Below are positions 31,634 to 45,278 of a stretch of 64,000 nucleotides of DNA, piece after piece. The stretch is from Closterium sp. Naga37s-1 (taxonomy: Eukaryota > Streptophyta > Zygnematophyceae > Desmidiales > Closteriaceae), in the NCBI GenBank assembly GCA_947471745.1, contig CANJKZ010000395.1, positions 1,055,001-1,119,000 on the forward strand, given 5' to 3'. A model generated the notes under the pieces. The model did no database searches. It was not told the origin of the DNA and was given only the letters and a program-made list of their open reading frames with translations. Position numbers and translations under genes: made by a program. How positions within the stretch are numbered: the stretch's first letter is position 1; each line of letters starts with the position of its first letter.

Positions 31634-34354
31634 ATGAATCCCGCCGCATCGCACCAGTCGTCGCGCTCGTTAGGCGCATCCGCCGCGCCGCTCTACCCCT
31701 CCGCGCCACCCTTCCCGCCCACCGCATCCGCTCCCCCGCCCTCCGCCGCCTCTTCTACCATCTCCTACCCCGCCCTCCCCTCTTCTTCCGCGCGCTTCCC
31801 CCCCTCTTCCGCCGACCCGTCGTACTCTTCCGCACCTCTGCACATGCCGTCCCACCACCGTCCCCCGTCCTCCCCCTCCGCCTACTTCCCCCGCTCCCCC
31901 TCTTCCGCCTCCGCCTCGTCCTCCTCCATGAGCCTTGCGCGGAACGTCGGGCGCGGCATCTGCGCGTCGTGTCTGGCGGCGTCGCTCTTCGCCGCGCTCG
32001 TCTGCACGTCGCTCCCGCTCGCCACGCTCCTCGTTTGGCGGCTCGCGCCCACCCCCTTCGACCAGACCCGCCCGCTCCTCTTCGATTTCCGCCAGCCTGA
32101 GCCTTTCGCCGTCGCCTCTTTCCTTCCGCGCCCGCACACCCTCCTCCCGCCCCCGCCGGAGCCCCCCGCCTCGTCTTCCGCCTCTGCAGGCGCGCACTCC
32201 GCCTCGTCCGCTTCCGCTTCCGCTTCCGCGGGGCGGTTCTTCTCCGCGGCTCCCCCGCGCCTGCTGCAGCGCAACCAGCGCTACGAGGCGGTTCTCCGCC
32301 TGCGCCTCCCCGAATCAGACCACAATCTCGCGCTCGGCATGTTCCAGATCTCCGCGCACGCGCTTTCCGCCGATCACGCCGTTCTCTCCGCCAACTCCCA
32401 GCCCGCCACTCTCCGCTTCAGCAGCCGCCCCATTCGCGCGCTCCGCACGGCGGTGCTCGCGTTCCCGCTCCTCTGGGGCTTCCGCGAGGAGGCGCAGCGG
32501 ATCGAGCTGCGCGTGCTGCGCGGAGTCGAGGGGAAAGCGCCCGTGGCGGCGGTGCGCGTGATGCTTGCGCCCAAGGCGGGCGCAGGGCCAGGCGCGGGGC
32601 TTCCGCAGATCTACGACGCGGAGCTGCGCCTGCGCGCGGTTCTGGGGGGCGCGGGGGGGCTGTGGCTGCTGGCGTGGCGGGTGATGCTATTCACTATGTG
32701 CGCAGCTGGGATATTCGGTATGCAGGCCATGGTGCTGCTGGTGTGCTGCGGTGGCGTGATCATACGGCTGCTGTGGCAGGGCGGAAACAAGGAGAGGGAC
32801 GACGGGAGGGGCGGCGGGAGCATGGGGAGATTAGGAAGGATGGGGAGCATGGGCGAGGTTGCGGGGAGAAGGGATGGTGAGGAGAGAGAGCAGAGAGAGG
32901 AGAGGGGCATGATCTTCCTGCTCTCTGCCCGTCCGTCCGCTCCTCTTGCAGCCCCTGCTGCTCCGTCTCCTTCTCCTGCTGTTGCGGCTGCCGCTCCCTA
33001 TGGCCGGATTTCAGCAGAGGAGGCGTCTGAGGAGGTGCTAAGGCCGGTATTCATGCAGGGGGAAGGGGAGAGAGGCAGGGGGAAGGGCAAGGCAGACGAG
33101 GGGGGCGAGGGGGACGGTGGGGGGATGGACGTTCTGAGAGATGAAGGGGCGATTGCGGGGAGAGTCCGGGCGTGGATGGGTGAAGGTAGCAGCAGCAGCA
33201 GCAGCAGCAGCAGCCTCGGCATCGGCCCTACTACCCCTGTTTCTGCTGCCCATGCTGCCCCTGCTGCCGCCTTGCACGCTCCTCGGTATCCCCCTATTGG
33301 CCTTGCACCTGCTGCGGCCCCTCCTCTTGGTCGACCCCTTGGGGATGTGGGCAGGGATGGGGCGGAGGGAGGGGGAGCGGGAGCGGGAGTGGGAGTGGGA
33401 CTGGGCGTGGGCTTGGGAGTGGGTGAAGGCGGGGAGGAGGGGGGGAGTGACGAGGAGATAGAGTCGCTGCTGGCAGCAGGGAAGCAGCTGCTGCAGGCAC
33501 GGGGCCGACAGGCAGTGGCGGAAGGGGAGGGGCGGGAGGAGGAAGAGGAGGAGGAGGAGGAGGAGGAGGAGGAGGAGGAGCGGGGAGGAGGAGAGGCGTG
33601 GAGGCCTGGGCTGAGGCAGAGATGGGTGGGGGTGGGACGATCGGGGGGGCAATCGGTGACAGCAGCGCCAGCAGTGGCAGCAGAAGCATTAGGTCCTGTG
33701 GGTGGACTGCCAGTGGCAGGGGCCGTGGGCACGTGGGGCGTGGCAGATGCTGTGAGTGCGTCCCATGCTGCTGCTGACGCTGCGTTTCGATCGGGGGTCG
33801 TGGCCGCAGGTGCCGCTGCTGGGAGGGGTGGTGCTGCGATGGGGCTTAAAGGGGGGGCTGTGGGGGAGGGGGGAGGAGCGGCGTGGGGAACGAGGGGAGT
33901 TGGAGAGGTGGGGCGTGGTGGAAGTGAGGAGTGGGAGGAGGAGGAAGAGGAGTATGAAGAAGAGGAGGAAGATGAGAGTGATGAGGAAGAGGAAGGGAGG
34001 AGAGATGAATCGGAGTTGGGGGTAGAGGAGGAGGAGCAGGGAGAGGAGGGGGATGATGGAGAGTGGGAGGATGTGAGAGAGGGTGAAAGTGGGGAGGAGG
34101 AAGAGGAGGAAGAGGGGGAAGAGAGGGAAGAGGAGAGGATGATAGGGAGGGTGGATGCAGCTGCTGCTGCAGCAACAGCTGCAGTGGCAATGGTAGGGCT
34201 GGGGCAGGAGAGGAGACAGAAGCAGGGTGAGAAGGAGAAAGACAAAGGAGGGAGTGTGTGGGTTCTAGGGGCTGGAGCAGCGGAGTGGGATGAGGGTGAG
34301 AGTGAGCACGGGGAGCCAGGAGGAAAAGAAGAGAAGAGGGCGGCGGGTAGGTAG
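31634..34354 (+). CDS. seipin (lipid-droplet biogenesis protein) with long acidic tail
   Basis: ATG at 31634 (context accATGa) gives 906 residues; the frame is open nine codons further upstream but without an ATG. Residues 1-105 are Ser/Pro-rich and probably cytosolic. TM1 spans about 109-137 (CLAASLFAALVCTSLPLATLL). The lumenal seipin domain spans about 138-342, with the family blocks LLQRNQRYEAVLRLRLPES, NLALGMFQI, LRFSSRPIRAL, LLWGFREEAQRIELRV and LPQIYDAELRL. TM2 is about 345-380. Known role: an ER-membrane oligomer at lipid-droplet contact sites that promotes droplet formation. The C-terminal 520 residues are low complexity: Gly/Ala/Ser stretches, a nine-Ser run (AGC)n and several Glu runs. 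Usual seipins are about 280-550 residues, so the tail is exceptional. No intron is needed for the core domain, but introns within the tail cannot be ruled out. Confidence 0.85.
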   Translation: MNPAASHQSSRSLGASAAPLYPSAPPFPPTASAPPPSAASSTISYPALPSSSARFPPSSADPSYSSAPLHMPSHHRPPSSPSAYFPRSPSSASASSSSMSLARNVGRGICASCLAASLFAALVCTSLPLATLLVWRLAPTPFDQTRPLLFDFRQPEPFAVASFLPRPHTLLPPPPEPPASSSASAGAHSASSASASASAGRFFSAAPPRLLQRNQRYEAVLRLRLPESDHNLALGMFQISAHALSADHAVLSANSQPATLRFSSRPIRALRTAVLAFPLLWGFREEAQRIELRVLRGVEGKAPVAAVRVMLAPKAGAGPGAGLPQIYDAELRLRAVLGGAGGLWLLAWRVMLFTMCAAGIFGMQAMVLLVCCGGVIIRLLWQGGNKERDDGRGGGSMGRLGRMGSMGEVAGRRDGEEREQREERGMIFLLSARPSAPLAAPAAPSPSPAVAAAAPYGRISAEEASEEVLRPVFMQGEGERGRGKGKADEGGEGDGGGMDVLRDEGAIAGRVRAWMGEGSSSSSSSSSLGIGPTTPVSAAHAAPAAALHAPRYPPIGLAPAAAPPLGRPLGDVGRDGAEGGGAGAGVGVGLGVGLGVGEGGEEGGSDEEIESLLAAGKQLLQARGRQAVAEGEGREEEEEEEEEEEEEEERGGGEAWRPGLRQRWVGVGRSGGQSVTAAPAVAAEALGPVGGLPVAGAVGTWGVADAVSASHAAADAAFRSGVVAAGAAAGRGGAAMGLKGGAVGEGGGAAWGTRGVGEVGRGGSEEWEEEEEEYEEEEEDESDEEEEGRRDESELGVEEEEQGEEGDDGEWEDVREGESGEEEEEEEGEEREEERMIGRVDAAAAAATAAVAMVGLGQERRQKQGEKEKDKGGSVWVLGAGAAEWDEGESEHGEPGGKEEKRAAGR

Positions 34355-34896
34355 GGGAGGGAAGGGTAAGCTAGCAGCAGGGATACCGATAAGGGTGCTT
34401 GGAGCATGGGTAGGTGTGGTGAGTAGAGGGGCAGAGGGGGCTATGCTGTGATGAGTGGCACTGAACTGCACAAGTTGGAAGCAGGTGTATAGATGTGCTG
34501 TACATTTGAGACATACCTATATTCATACATGCGGTACTCTTCTTCCAAGGCATCTGACGGAGCTACCGTGGTAACCAGGCCACTATATTCGGGCAGGCTG
34601 ATCGATCAGCTTCCCCCCCCGTGGTAGTACCGTACTTGCTCTGAGGCGTGAGCCCAATCCTTGGAAGGCTGAAAAGTCAAGTCTTTACTAGGACAATCAA
34701 CCAAGGTGCTAGAATGCACGTTGTGCACTGCAAAATCCTTTTCTGTACTTTGTAATACTTTGTAATCCTACACATTAGAAGTGGTACCGTATAAACCTTT
34801 ACAGTGCAGTTTACTTCCTCTACTAGGGTACCCTACCTCTTTTCCTGCCGTAAATGGCTCCTTCCTTCTGTCTGGTAGCGGGTGTGGTGAAATGTA
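34355..34896 (+). other. 3' flank of seipin, no gene seen
   Basis: This mixed-composition sequence has no ORF of interest. It probably holds the seipin 3'UTR and terminator. Confidence 0.4.
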
Positions 34897-35021
34897 TGTC
34901 AGAATAACTGTGCAGGAATGATTGGATTAGCAAGAGTTGGGGTACAAGTACTAACCCTAGAAGTGCTGTACCCCATAAGGAGTGCCCCACTATAGCCTAC
35001 AAGTGAGATTGTACTTTGACA
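34897..35021 (-). repeat. solo copia LTR (family of the 56,291 element)
   Basis: 125 bp from TGTCAGAATAACTG to GTACTTTGACA, close to the LTRs at 56291-56415 and 58913-59036. In those the coding strand is minus, hence the strand given. The flanks atgta (34892-34896) and aggta (35022-35026) may be a target duplication with one mismatch. No internal sequence of this orientation adjoins it, so it is best read as a solo LTR left by recombination. Confidence 0.8.
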
Positions 35022-35139
35022 AGGTATGCACTTCTTATAGCTACGCCGGCTCTACCACTACAGTCCCATCCGGTTCTTAGCCTAGCATGGACATACCGGT
35101 ACTGGCGTCCCCTGTACGCCGACACTTCGGGTGAGCTAC

Positions 35140-38100
35140 CTGCCCCCTAGCATCCCCCAGATCTTGCTACTGAGGCATCTTCGGCGCAGCAGGAGGAGAA
35201 CTGCGCGGCCCGACTGGCGCACATGCTTTGGGAGGCGCGTGATGCTGCTGCGCGTTTTGCTATTAGTCGCCTCCTCCCAATGACCGAGCGTGTACACTTT
35301 CGCAAGGTGGAGATAGCGAAGGAATGTTTTGACGCTATTATTGCTCGTCACTCCACCCCCTCCTCTACTACTCTAAGGATCCTCATCATGCTTTTTATCT
35401 TTCCTGATCTCCCTGCGTTCTCCACTGTCGCTGACCTCATTACCCACCTGCGCTCGCTTGACGCTAGCTTCCACGTTGCTCCCACACCTGCCCAGCTTGC
35501 TAGCCAGGCTCCCCTCATGTATCTCACCCTGCCTCCTCACGACCTGCCTCCCTGACCGCCTCGCGCCTGCTCGTGATGCCCTCCTCGCCATGCAACCCTG
35601 TGACCAAACTATTGATCTCTCTGAGACTATTCTCACTGAGATCGAGACCCACCTTCACACCATCACCTCCACCACTGGTACAGCAGTTCCCCCTATCTTT
35701 GGGTGGTGCACTCCACCACAGCTCCTACCTCAGCTGTCTCTGCTGCTATTTTCTGAGCCTACTGCTACAACGGAGGTTGGAGCCATCACTGCCCCCTCTG
35801 GTGGGCACGGACGGTGCAAGGGTGGTCGTGGTCGTGGAGGCGGTGGAGGTGTTAGTGTGTCGGAGGGTGCTGATACTGAGAATGCTGGTCCTGGGGGTCT
35901 GACAGTGACTCAGCAGCAGCAGCAGATCTTGATGGGTCTCCCAGTGGAGACCTGCTGGCCCGAGGAGCGTTGACCACGGAGGCGGGTCTGATAGCTCGGG
36001 GTCACGTGCCCCCCCCACCGGGCAATGCCAATACCTAGTTCGGTCTGGTCCACGACGCAACACCATCCGTGGGCGCACCAATCACTCCACTGCGTGTTAT
36101 TTCCGCCGACTCGACGACCTCTTCAGCGCCCTATTTGAGCCTTAGGGGACCCCTCCGGACTAGCTTACACTGCTGCGCAGGGGTGTTAGGTCTTCGATGT
36201 GGACATGGCTCAGATAGGATCTGCTACGCATGCCATGTATGCTGATGCCAATAGCTTTGCTGGAACTTATTATTTTTGTGTACCTAGCCTACGATCTCTA
36301 GCTGTCTCTAGTGTAGGATCCTATGCTGCTACTTGCACAGGTACCTCCACTGCTAACATGTCCGTCTCCTTCATGTTAGACCCCGGCACGTCTTAGTGAT
36401 TCTTTCGAGACCACAGCACCCCGCTCGCCGCTTCCAGCTCCTGTCGCAGTCTCCCTGGCTGACCCCTCCATTGGACTGGTCGTCTCTCGCAGTGCTACTT
36501 CACTCTCGTGTCCAACAGTCTCCTCTGGCTCCCTCGCAGATCTGCACATGCCTTTGTTCTCCAGGAACTTGGTGGGTGTCGGTCATCTTCAAGATCTCAG
36601 CCCCACCACCACGTTTCGTGGACACGAGCGGTTCGCGACCTGTGCGGATGCTACCACTGGGGCATCTCTTGCCACGTACTCTCCGGACCCTTTGTCGGGT
36701 CTTTCACGCTACACACTACGTCCACCCACTTTCGTGCGTCTGGCCAGGTAGCTGCGTCGTGCTCGTGTTGGCCGCCCATTTACCCATCGCTCCAGTGGCA
36801 CCACCGTCTAGGTCGCCTCGCCCTCCCGCGTCCCCGTCACATGGCTCAGCACAGTCTTGTCTCGGGTCTCCCGTCATCGCTCCCCGCTCTCCCTCTATCG
36901 CTTGCACCAACGTCCACTCCTTGCGTTGAGGGCAGATAGCGCGCCGCCCCTCCCTCTTCCTCCTTTCCTCCTACCATTGAGCCTTTTCAGACCCTGCACA
37001 TGGACGTCTGGGGCCCTGCTCGTGTCCCTTGGCCGCGCGGGGAGGACTACTTCCTAGTCATTGTGGATGACTACTCCCGCTACACCACGGAGTTTTCATT
37101 GGAGCGAAGGGTCAACATGCCTGGTGCTCTCCTCCCATGGCTAGTGGTCGTCCGCACCAATCGCGCGCAGCCTGTGCTTCGTCTCCACTCCGGTGGCGGT
37201 GGATATTTCATCTCCGGTCACCTTGGCCAGGTCTGTTGTGCGAAGAACATCACCCAGACCTTCGCGCTTCTGGTCGCAATAGAATAAGGTAGTTGAGAGT
37301 CACATTGGCTTGGTCATGGAGATCGCTCGTACTTCCATGACTTATGCCAGTGCCCCTCATTTTCTATGGTTGTTTGCAGTCTGCCACGCAGCACAACAGC
37401 TTAACATGTGGCCCTGTATCTCATGGCCGCAGATTTCGCCGACCCTTCTCTGGACTGGGTCCCTTGGTGTTGCGTGTGAGAGTACGCCATCCGTTCTGTC
37501 TTGAATTATCTCAATTTTATTTTATATTTTGTATTATGCACTTCTTTCCTATTCGATTCCCTTTCTATATCTCATTTTAGAAATAGCACTGAATAGGATT
37601 GCGTGCACTGTTTTTATACAGTTTTCTAGAATTATCTCGCACTATCTTGCGTCACCTTGCGTGTGCGTGACTGTGCACCGAATCCTTTTACTGATTCGGA
37701 GAGGCTCTATTCCCGCCAGTTCTAGAGCCTCGATACCTTCTAGTAACACCCAGATTACTGGCCTTGTATTGTGCCTATATATAGCCACGTAGTTGTACCC
37801 ATGTTCATTATTAATTTACGAAGTGAAGTCTCTACCCTATGATTCGCGTCTTAGGCTGCCTTGCTCACGTCCACGACACTTGCACGGACAAGCTCTCAAC
37901 CCGTACTCTCCCGTGTGTCTTCCTTGGTTTCCCCCTTGACGCCCCTGACTGGCTGTTCTACCACCCCTCGTCTCACCATTTCTTCCACTCTCATGACGTT
38001 ACCTTTGATTGCTATACTCGTTTCTTTCACCGAGGTACCCCAATTTACGCTCCATCCCTTCTTTCTCACTCCCACTCCACCCCCTGGTCCCACACCTCTG

Positions 38101-40830
38101 CTTGCTCCCTACCTCGCATACTGCCCCATCAGGATTGTCACACGTCACCTTCCTTCCCTCGGTTGGGCCTGTGGGGGAGACTGTTGACTCTCAGGGCCCG
38201 ATACGTGGGAGTGCGCCTCCTGTATCATCCCCTGCCCCTGCCTCCTGTATTGCCGCAGTCTCTGTCATCAGCGCGTCGTGCTCGCAGTCATAGCAGCGGC
38301 CCCCGTTGCCGCCGCAGCCGGTCCATGTGGACTCTGAAGGTACTGCAGCGGGGCGTGCAAGTTCAGGGGGTGCTGCTGCTGGGGTGCTGATTCTGGGGGT
38401 GCTTAATCTGGGGGTCCTTGCTCTGGGGGTGCTGGCTCTGGGGGTGCAACCGCATGGGTTACTGAATCTGGGGGTGTCGCGCGCACAGGACGTCCGGCGC
38501 AACAGCACTGGCCAAAGGAGTAGTAGCACATCAAACTTTGCCACAGCAGTAGCCGCAGCAGCAGCCGTCGTTGCCGCATGTGTCTGCGCTTCTCCTACTT
38601 GGTCTTTCTTACCCCTCAACTGACCGATCAACTCTCCCCCTCTCACCGCCTCTCCCAGTCTACGGTCCCACGTTTCCTCCCCCGGACTCGTCACCGTCGT
38701 GTTTTCCTCCTACTATACAGCTGTCTCCTCCTTTGCTTCCTTAGTAGTCTCTTGCCTCCTACTCTGGGCCTGTCGCCCCCCTCGTGCTCGCCATGCATCT
38801 CCCATTCCCGGTATCCCCCTTATGCTCCTTCATTTTTGTCCCCCTTGTGTTCCACCTCCATCTATTCTCCCCTTACCTCCTCCATCGTCCCTTACTATCT
38901 CCTCTCCTCCATTCTCTGACTTTCTCCATGCTGCGTACCCTACGATCTCCCGTGTCCTTTTCCTCCCTCGTTAACAACCCCACTGCTCCTACTCAGCGTG
39001 TCTCTACTCTTGTCGCTGCTGCCACCGACTTCGCCTCTACATGCCGCCTTGACTACGGCACTCAGTTGGTTTTGGCTCTTGCTCGTCCTCCGTCCGTCGG
39101 GGGTACTCCTGCTCTTGACAGTCCTCAAGGACAGGCGTTACGAGCTGGCTTTCCTTGCGGCCACTGCTCATCACCTCTGTGCCATGCTGCTAGCCCCTGA
39201 GGGAGACCTAGACGCTCTTGACATCCCGACCCCTTGCACCTACACTGAGGCGTTCTAGGAGCGCTGTGCTTCTTAGTGGATAAGAGCCATGGACGCACAG
39301 GTGGCATCTTGGAGGTCCGACCTACGTCGATGCAGTTCCCCCTCCTTCGGCGAACATTGTCGATAGCATGTGGATCTTCAAGATGAAGTGGCCACCTAGA
39401 GCGTCACATACCTTCAAGTCGCGCTACGTGGCGAGAGGCTTTAGTCAGCGAATGGGGATAAACTTATTTTATACTTTCTTCCCCACCCCGTAGACAACCG
39501 CTCTTCGGCAGCACGTTCCGGTGCAACGCGACTATGAACTCCACTCACTTGACTTCTCTACTGCCTTTCTCTGGGGCAGCCTGCACGAGCAGATCTGGCT
39601 CCGCCGTCCATGTGGTTTCACTGGGTCGTTCCCTCCTGGGACCCTGTGGAGCCTTTGGCATATCGTCTACAGTCTGCGCCAGGCTCCTCATCAGTGGCAC
39701 GACATGCTTCGCACTACTTTGGCGGACCTCCGCTTCTTCCCGTCCTCCGCTGACCCTTCTCACTCTGTTCACTCTAGCTCGACTCCTTTCTACACTCTCG
39801 TTTACGTAAAAAACCTGGTCTTCGCTACTCCAGACAGAGTCGCACTGGCCTTAGTGAAGGCTGAGCTGCTGAGGAGACACACTTGCACTGACCTAGGTGA
39901 ATTGTGCCGTTATCTTCGCATGCAGGTCACCAATGATCGAGCAGAGCGCACCATCACACTGACTCAGCCACACATGGTGCAGCAGATCCTCCACCGCTTC
40001 GGCCTTCAGTTCTTATTTGCACAGCCCCCTACTCTGCCTGTTGACCATAAGCTCTCGGCCCCTGAAGGTCTGACGAGCCTGTTGAGCCCAGTGGTCATTA
40101 CGCAGAGCTGATGGGATTCCTCATATACCTGATGACCTACACTCGGCCAGATCTCGCATATCCTCTCAACATCCTTGCTTGCTTGGTTGCAACTAGGAGA
40201 CGCCGACCTGAGCAATAGTGGGTTGTTAAATGGGTATTGCGCTATCTGGCTAGTACACCAGGCATGGGGCTTGTGCTCGGTGGACGACATTCAATTGCAC
40301 TCTTGGGGGACACTGACACGTCGTGGGCAGACGACATCGAGACTCTTAGGTCCTCTCAGGGCAAATGCTTCAGTCTCGGCGCCGGAGCTGTCTCGTAGAG
40401 GTCCACTCGCTCATCGTCGATGGCACAGTCCAGCTGTGAGGGAGATCTACGCTGTTGCTATGGCTTCTCAGGAGCTTCGCTGGCTGACGTTCTTGCTCAC
40501 TTACTTAGATGAGTCGCCTAGCTCTTCCCCGGTCATGTTCGTTGATAACATGGCCATGATCCTCCTGTGCCAGGAGCCTAGAATTGAGGGTCGAGCGAAG
40601 CACATATAGCTACAATACTTCCTGTTGCGTGAGCTGAAGCAACGCAGTCAGGCACGAGTATTACACTTGGGCTCAGGGTTCAACAATACTGCTATCTTCA
40701 CCAAGGCGCTCCCGCCTCGTGATCATCAGCGGTTTTGCACACAGCTTGGCCTCGTCCCAGCAGGGCCTCACTTGTTAGGATCCTGGTCTTTGTATTGTGT
40801 ACTTTATTTTATTTTGTCTTGTTATAATCA
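35140..40830 (+). pseudogene. decayed + strand copia gag-pol, many stops
   Basis: Order: gag (35190-35555, with PMTERVHFRKVEIAKE and PDLPAFSTVADLITHLR), protease with the active site changed to LDPGTS (about 36379), GAG-pre-integrase (36775-36935), integrase (LHMDVWGPARVPW, about 36997) in which the second catalytic block is HSGGGGYF instead of HSDRGGEF, a solo gypsy LTR insertion (37475-37842), integrase tail (FLGFPLDAPDW), Gly/Val-rich linker, RT (39290-40110) where the catalytic YVDD has become YVKN (about 39805), and RNase H to about 40780. It has many stops and frame changes throughout and no LTRs of its own were found. It is an old, dead member of the same lineage as the 48171 element. 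Confidence 0.85.
37475..37842 (+). repeat. solo Ty3/gypsy LTR inside decayed copia
   Basis: It begins TGTGAGAGTACG and runs parallel to the chromovirus LTR (13346): shared order of an AT-rich start, a 'gtgcaccgaatcc..ttcggagaggctctattc' part, 'gtaacacccagattac', 'gcctatatatagcc' and 'gttgtacccatgttcatt'. It interrupts the integrase reading (SLGVA before, IRVLGCLAHV after). Its end and target duplication (ttgcg versus ttcgc) are only approximate because of decay. Confidence 0.75.
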
Positions 40831-40989
40831 TTGACTGGCCTTGTGGTCCATTGTCTCCGAGCCTGGGCTAGTAGTATCGCCCTAAGTTGTCTCAGATACT
40901 TTGTTGCTCTTTCTGACTGACCTTGCGGCCTCTTGCCTCAGAGTTTGGACTAGTAACGCTGCCCTACATTTCACACGGCAGTTCAGAGC

Positions 40990-41043
40990 CAGACGCGGCA
41001 GCATACTTCACTACAGCCTATCAACAAGTATAACATTTGACAC
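40990..41043 (-). repeat. degraded 3' LTR remnant of minus-strand copia
   Basis: The sequence cactacagcctat...acatttgaca resembles the end of the 125-bp LTR family (cactatagcctac...actttgaca). It is followed, as in the 56291 element, by cacccccatagg, the complement of the polypurine tract. The upstream part of the LTR is unrecognisable. Confidence 0.55.
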
Positions 41044-42760
41044 ACCCCCATAGGCACCACACAGTCCGAGCACAAGGAAGCGGCCACAAGGCCAGTTCAC
41101 ATGCAGTGGTATAACAACAAAAGCATTACAATAATCACAACCTAGCAAGTGTACACATGCAGGTATAGATATATATATCAGAGTACAGCAAGTACAATGT
41201 TGATATCAAGAGGCAAGCAAGTGAGGCAGAGTATGCACAAGGCCAAGAGCAGTACAGAAACGCTGATGATCACTAGACCCAAGGGCCTTGGTGAAGATAT
41301 CAGCAGTGTTGGCTTCGGAGGCCACGTAAGAAAGGCGAAGCTAACCACGCTGCTACTCTCGCACGACCAAGCAACGAAGGGCAATGTGCTTCATTCTGCT
41401 CTCGAGTCTCTGCTCTAACACAAGACGATCATGGCTTTGTTGTCAGCGTACAGAACTGGTGCAAAACGAGGCTGCTCACCCAAATCGGTGAGCAAGTAGG
41501 CCACTCAGCGTAACTCTTGTGCAGCCATAGCCCCAGCGTAAATCTCGGCCACACAGCTGGACATGAGCACATAAGACGAGCGAGTGGACCTCCACGAGAC
41601 AGAACCAGGTTCGAGGCTGAAAGTGTAGCCATGTGAAGACCGGGAAGTCACCTGGTCGTCGGCCCACGAAGCGTCTGAGTGCCCTGTGAGCACAACTGGA
41701 CCCTGTCCCCCAAGCACAAGCCCCAAGCCTGATGTATTGGCGAAGTAGCACAACACCCTCCTAGCAGCCCGCCAGTGCTCAGTGCAGTGTCTCCACGGCG
41801 CAACGTAGCAAGCCATGATGCTGAGAGGGTACGCGAGGTCAGGCCGAGTGCACGTCCTCATGTACATGAGGCAACCCACAAGCTCTGGATACGGACCACT
41901 AGGCTCTACGGAGTCGTCCGAAGGTGGAGCTGAGAGCGTGTGGCCCGTAGGCGAAGGAGTGGGCTGTGCTGAGGAGAACTGAAAGTCGAAGCGCAGAAGG
42001 ACCTGCTGCACCATGTGTGACTTAGTCAGAGTGATGGTGCATGCTGCTCTGTTCCGGGTGATCTGCAAGCCAAGATAGCTTCGCAGTTCACCCGGATCAG
42101 TGCATGTGTGTCTCTTCTACAGCCCGGCCTTCACGAAGGCGAGTGCCCCACTGTCAGGAGTCGTAAAGACCAGGTCGTCTACGTACACGAGGATGTAGAA
42201 CGGTGATAAAGCAGAGTTTGTGCACAGAAACAGGGACGGGTCAGCAGTCGAAGGAGCGAAGCCAAGAGCCGCAAGTGTCGTCCTCAGTGTGTTGTGCCAC
42301 TTGCGGGGCGCCTGACGGAGACCGTAGACTAGCCGCCGAAGGCTCCACTGGGTACCCTTAGGAAACGACCCAGTGAAGCCAGGTGGGCGGCGCAGCCAGA
42401 TCTCCTCGTGAAGGCTGCCCTGCAAGAAAGCTATGGAGGACTCAAGCAAGTGCAGCTCATAGTCACGCTGTGCTACAACTTGCAGTAAAACCCAAAGAGT
42501 GGTCATCTTCAGGTTGGGGGAGAAGGTCTAGAAGAATTCGACCCCCTGACGCTGACTGAAGCCTCGTGCAACGTAACGCGCCTTGAAGACAGGCTGAGAA
42601 CCCGGCGGCCGCCTCACGCTGAAATCCACATGCCATCGACTATGTTCGCCCCAGGAGGGGGAACTGCGTCGACGTAGGTGCCTGTGGACTTCCAGGATGA
42701 CATCTCTTCGTCCATGCAAGTGGCCACAAGGCCAGTTCACAAGGCCAGGCCACAAGTCCT
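41044..42760 (-). pseudogene. minus-strand copia fragment A: RT and RNase H
   Basis: Read on minus, it starts abruptly inside RT at MDEEMSSWKS (about 42715). It continues through ARYVARGFSQRQGVEF, LESSIAFLQGSLHEEI, VYGLRQAPRKWHNTL and VYVDDLVFTT, then RNase H (HSDASWADDQVTSRSS, CVAEIYAGAMAAQELR). Stops and frame changes separate the blocks at about 42527, 42507, 42117 and 41505. The 3' UTR (41044-41420) carries the family polypurine tract. No gag, protease or integrase belongs to this copy. Confidence 0.85.
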
Positions 42761-45278
<2,518 letters not shown>

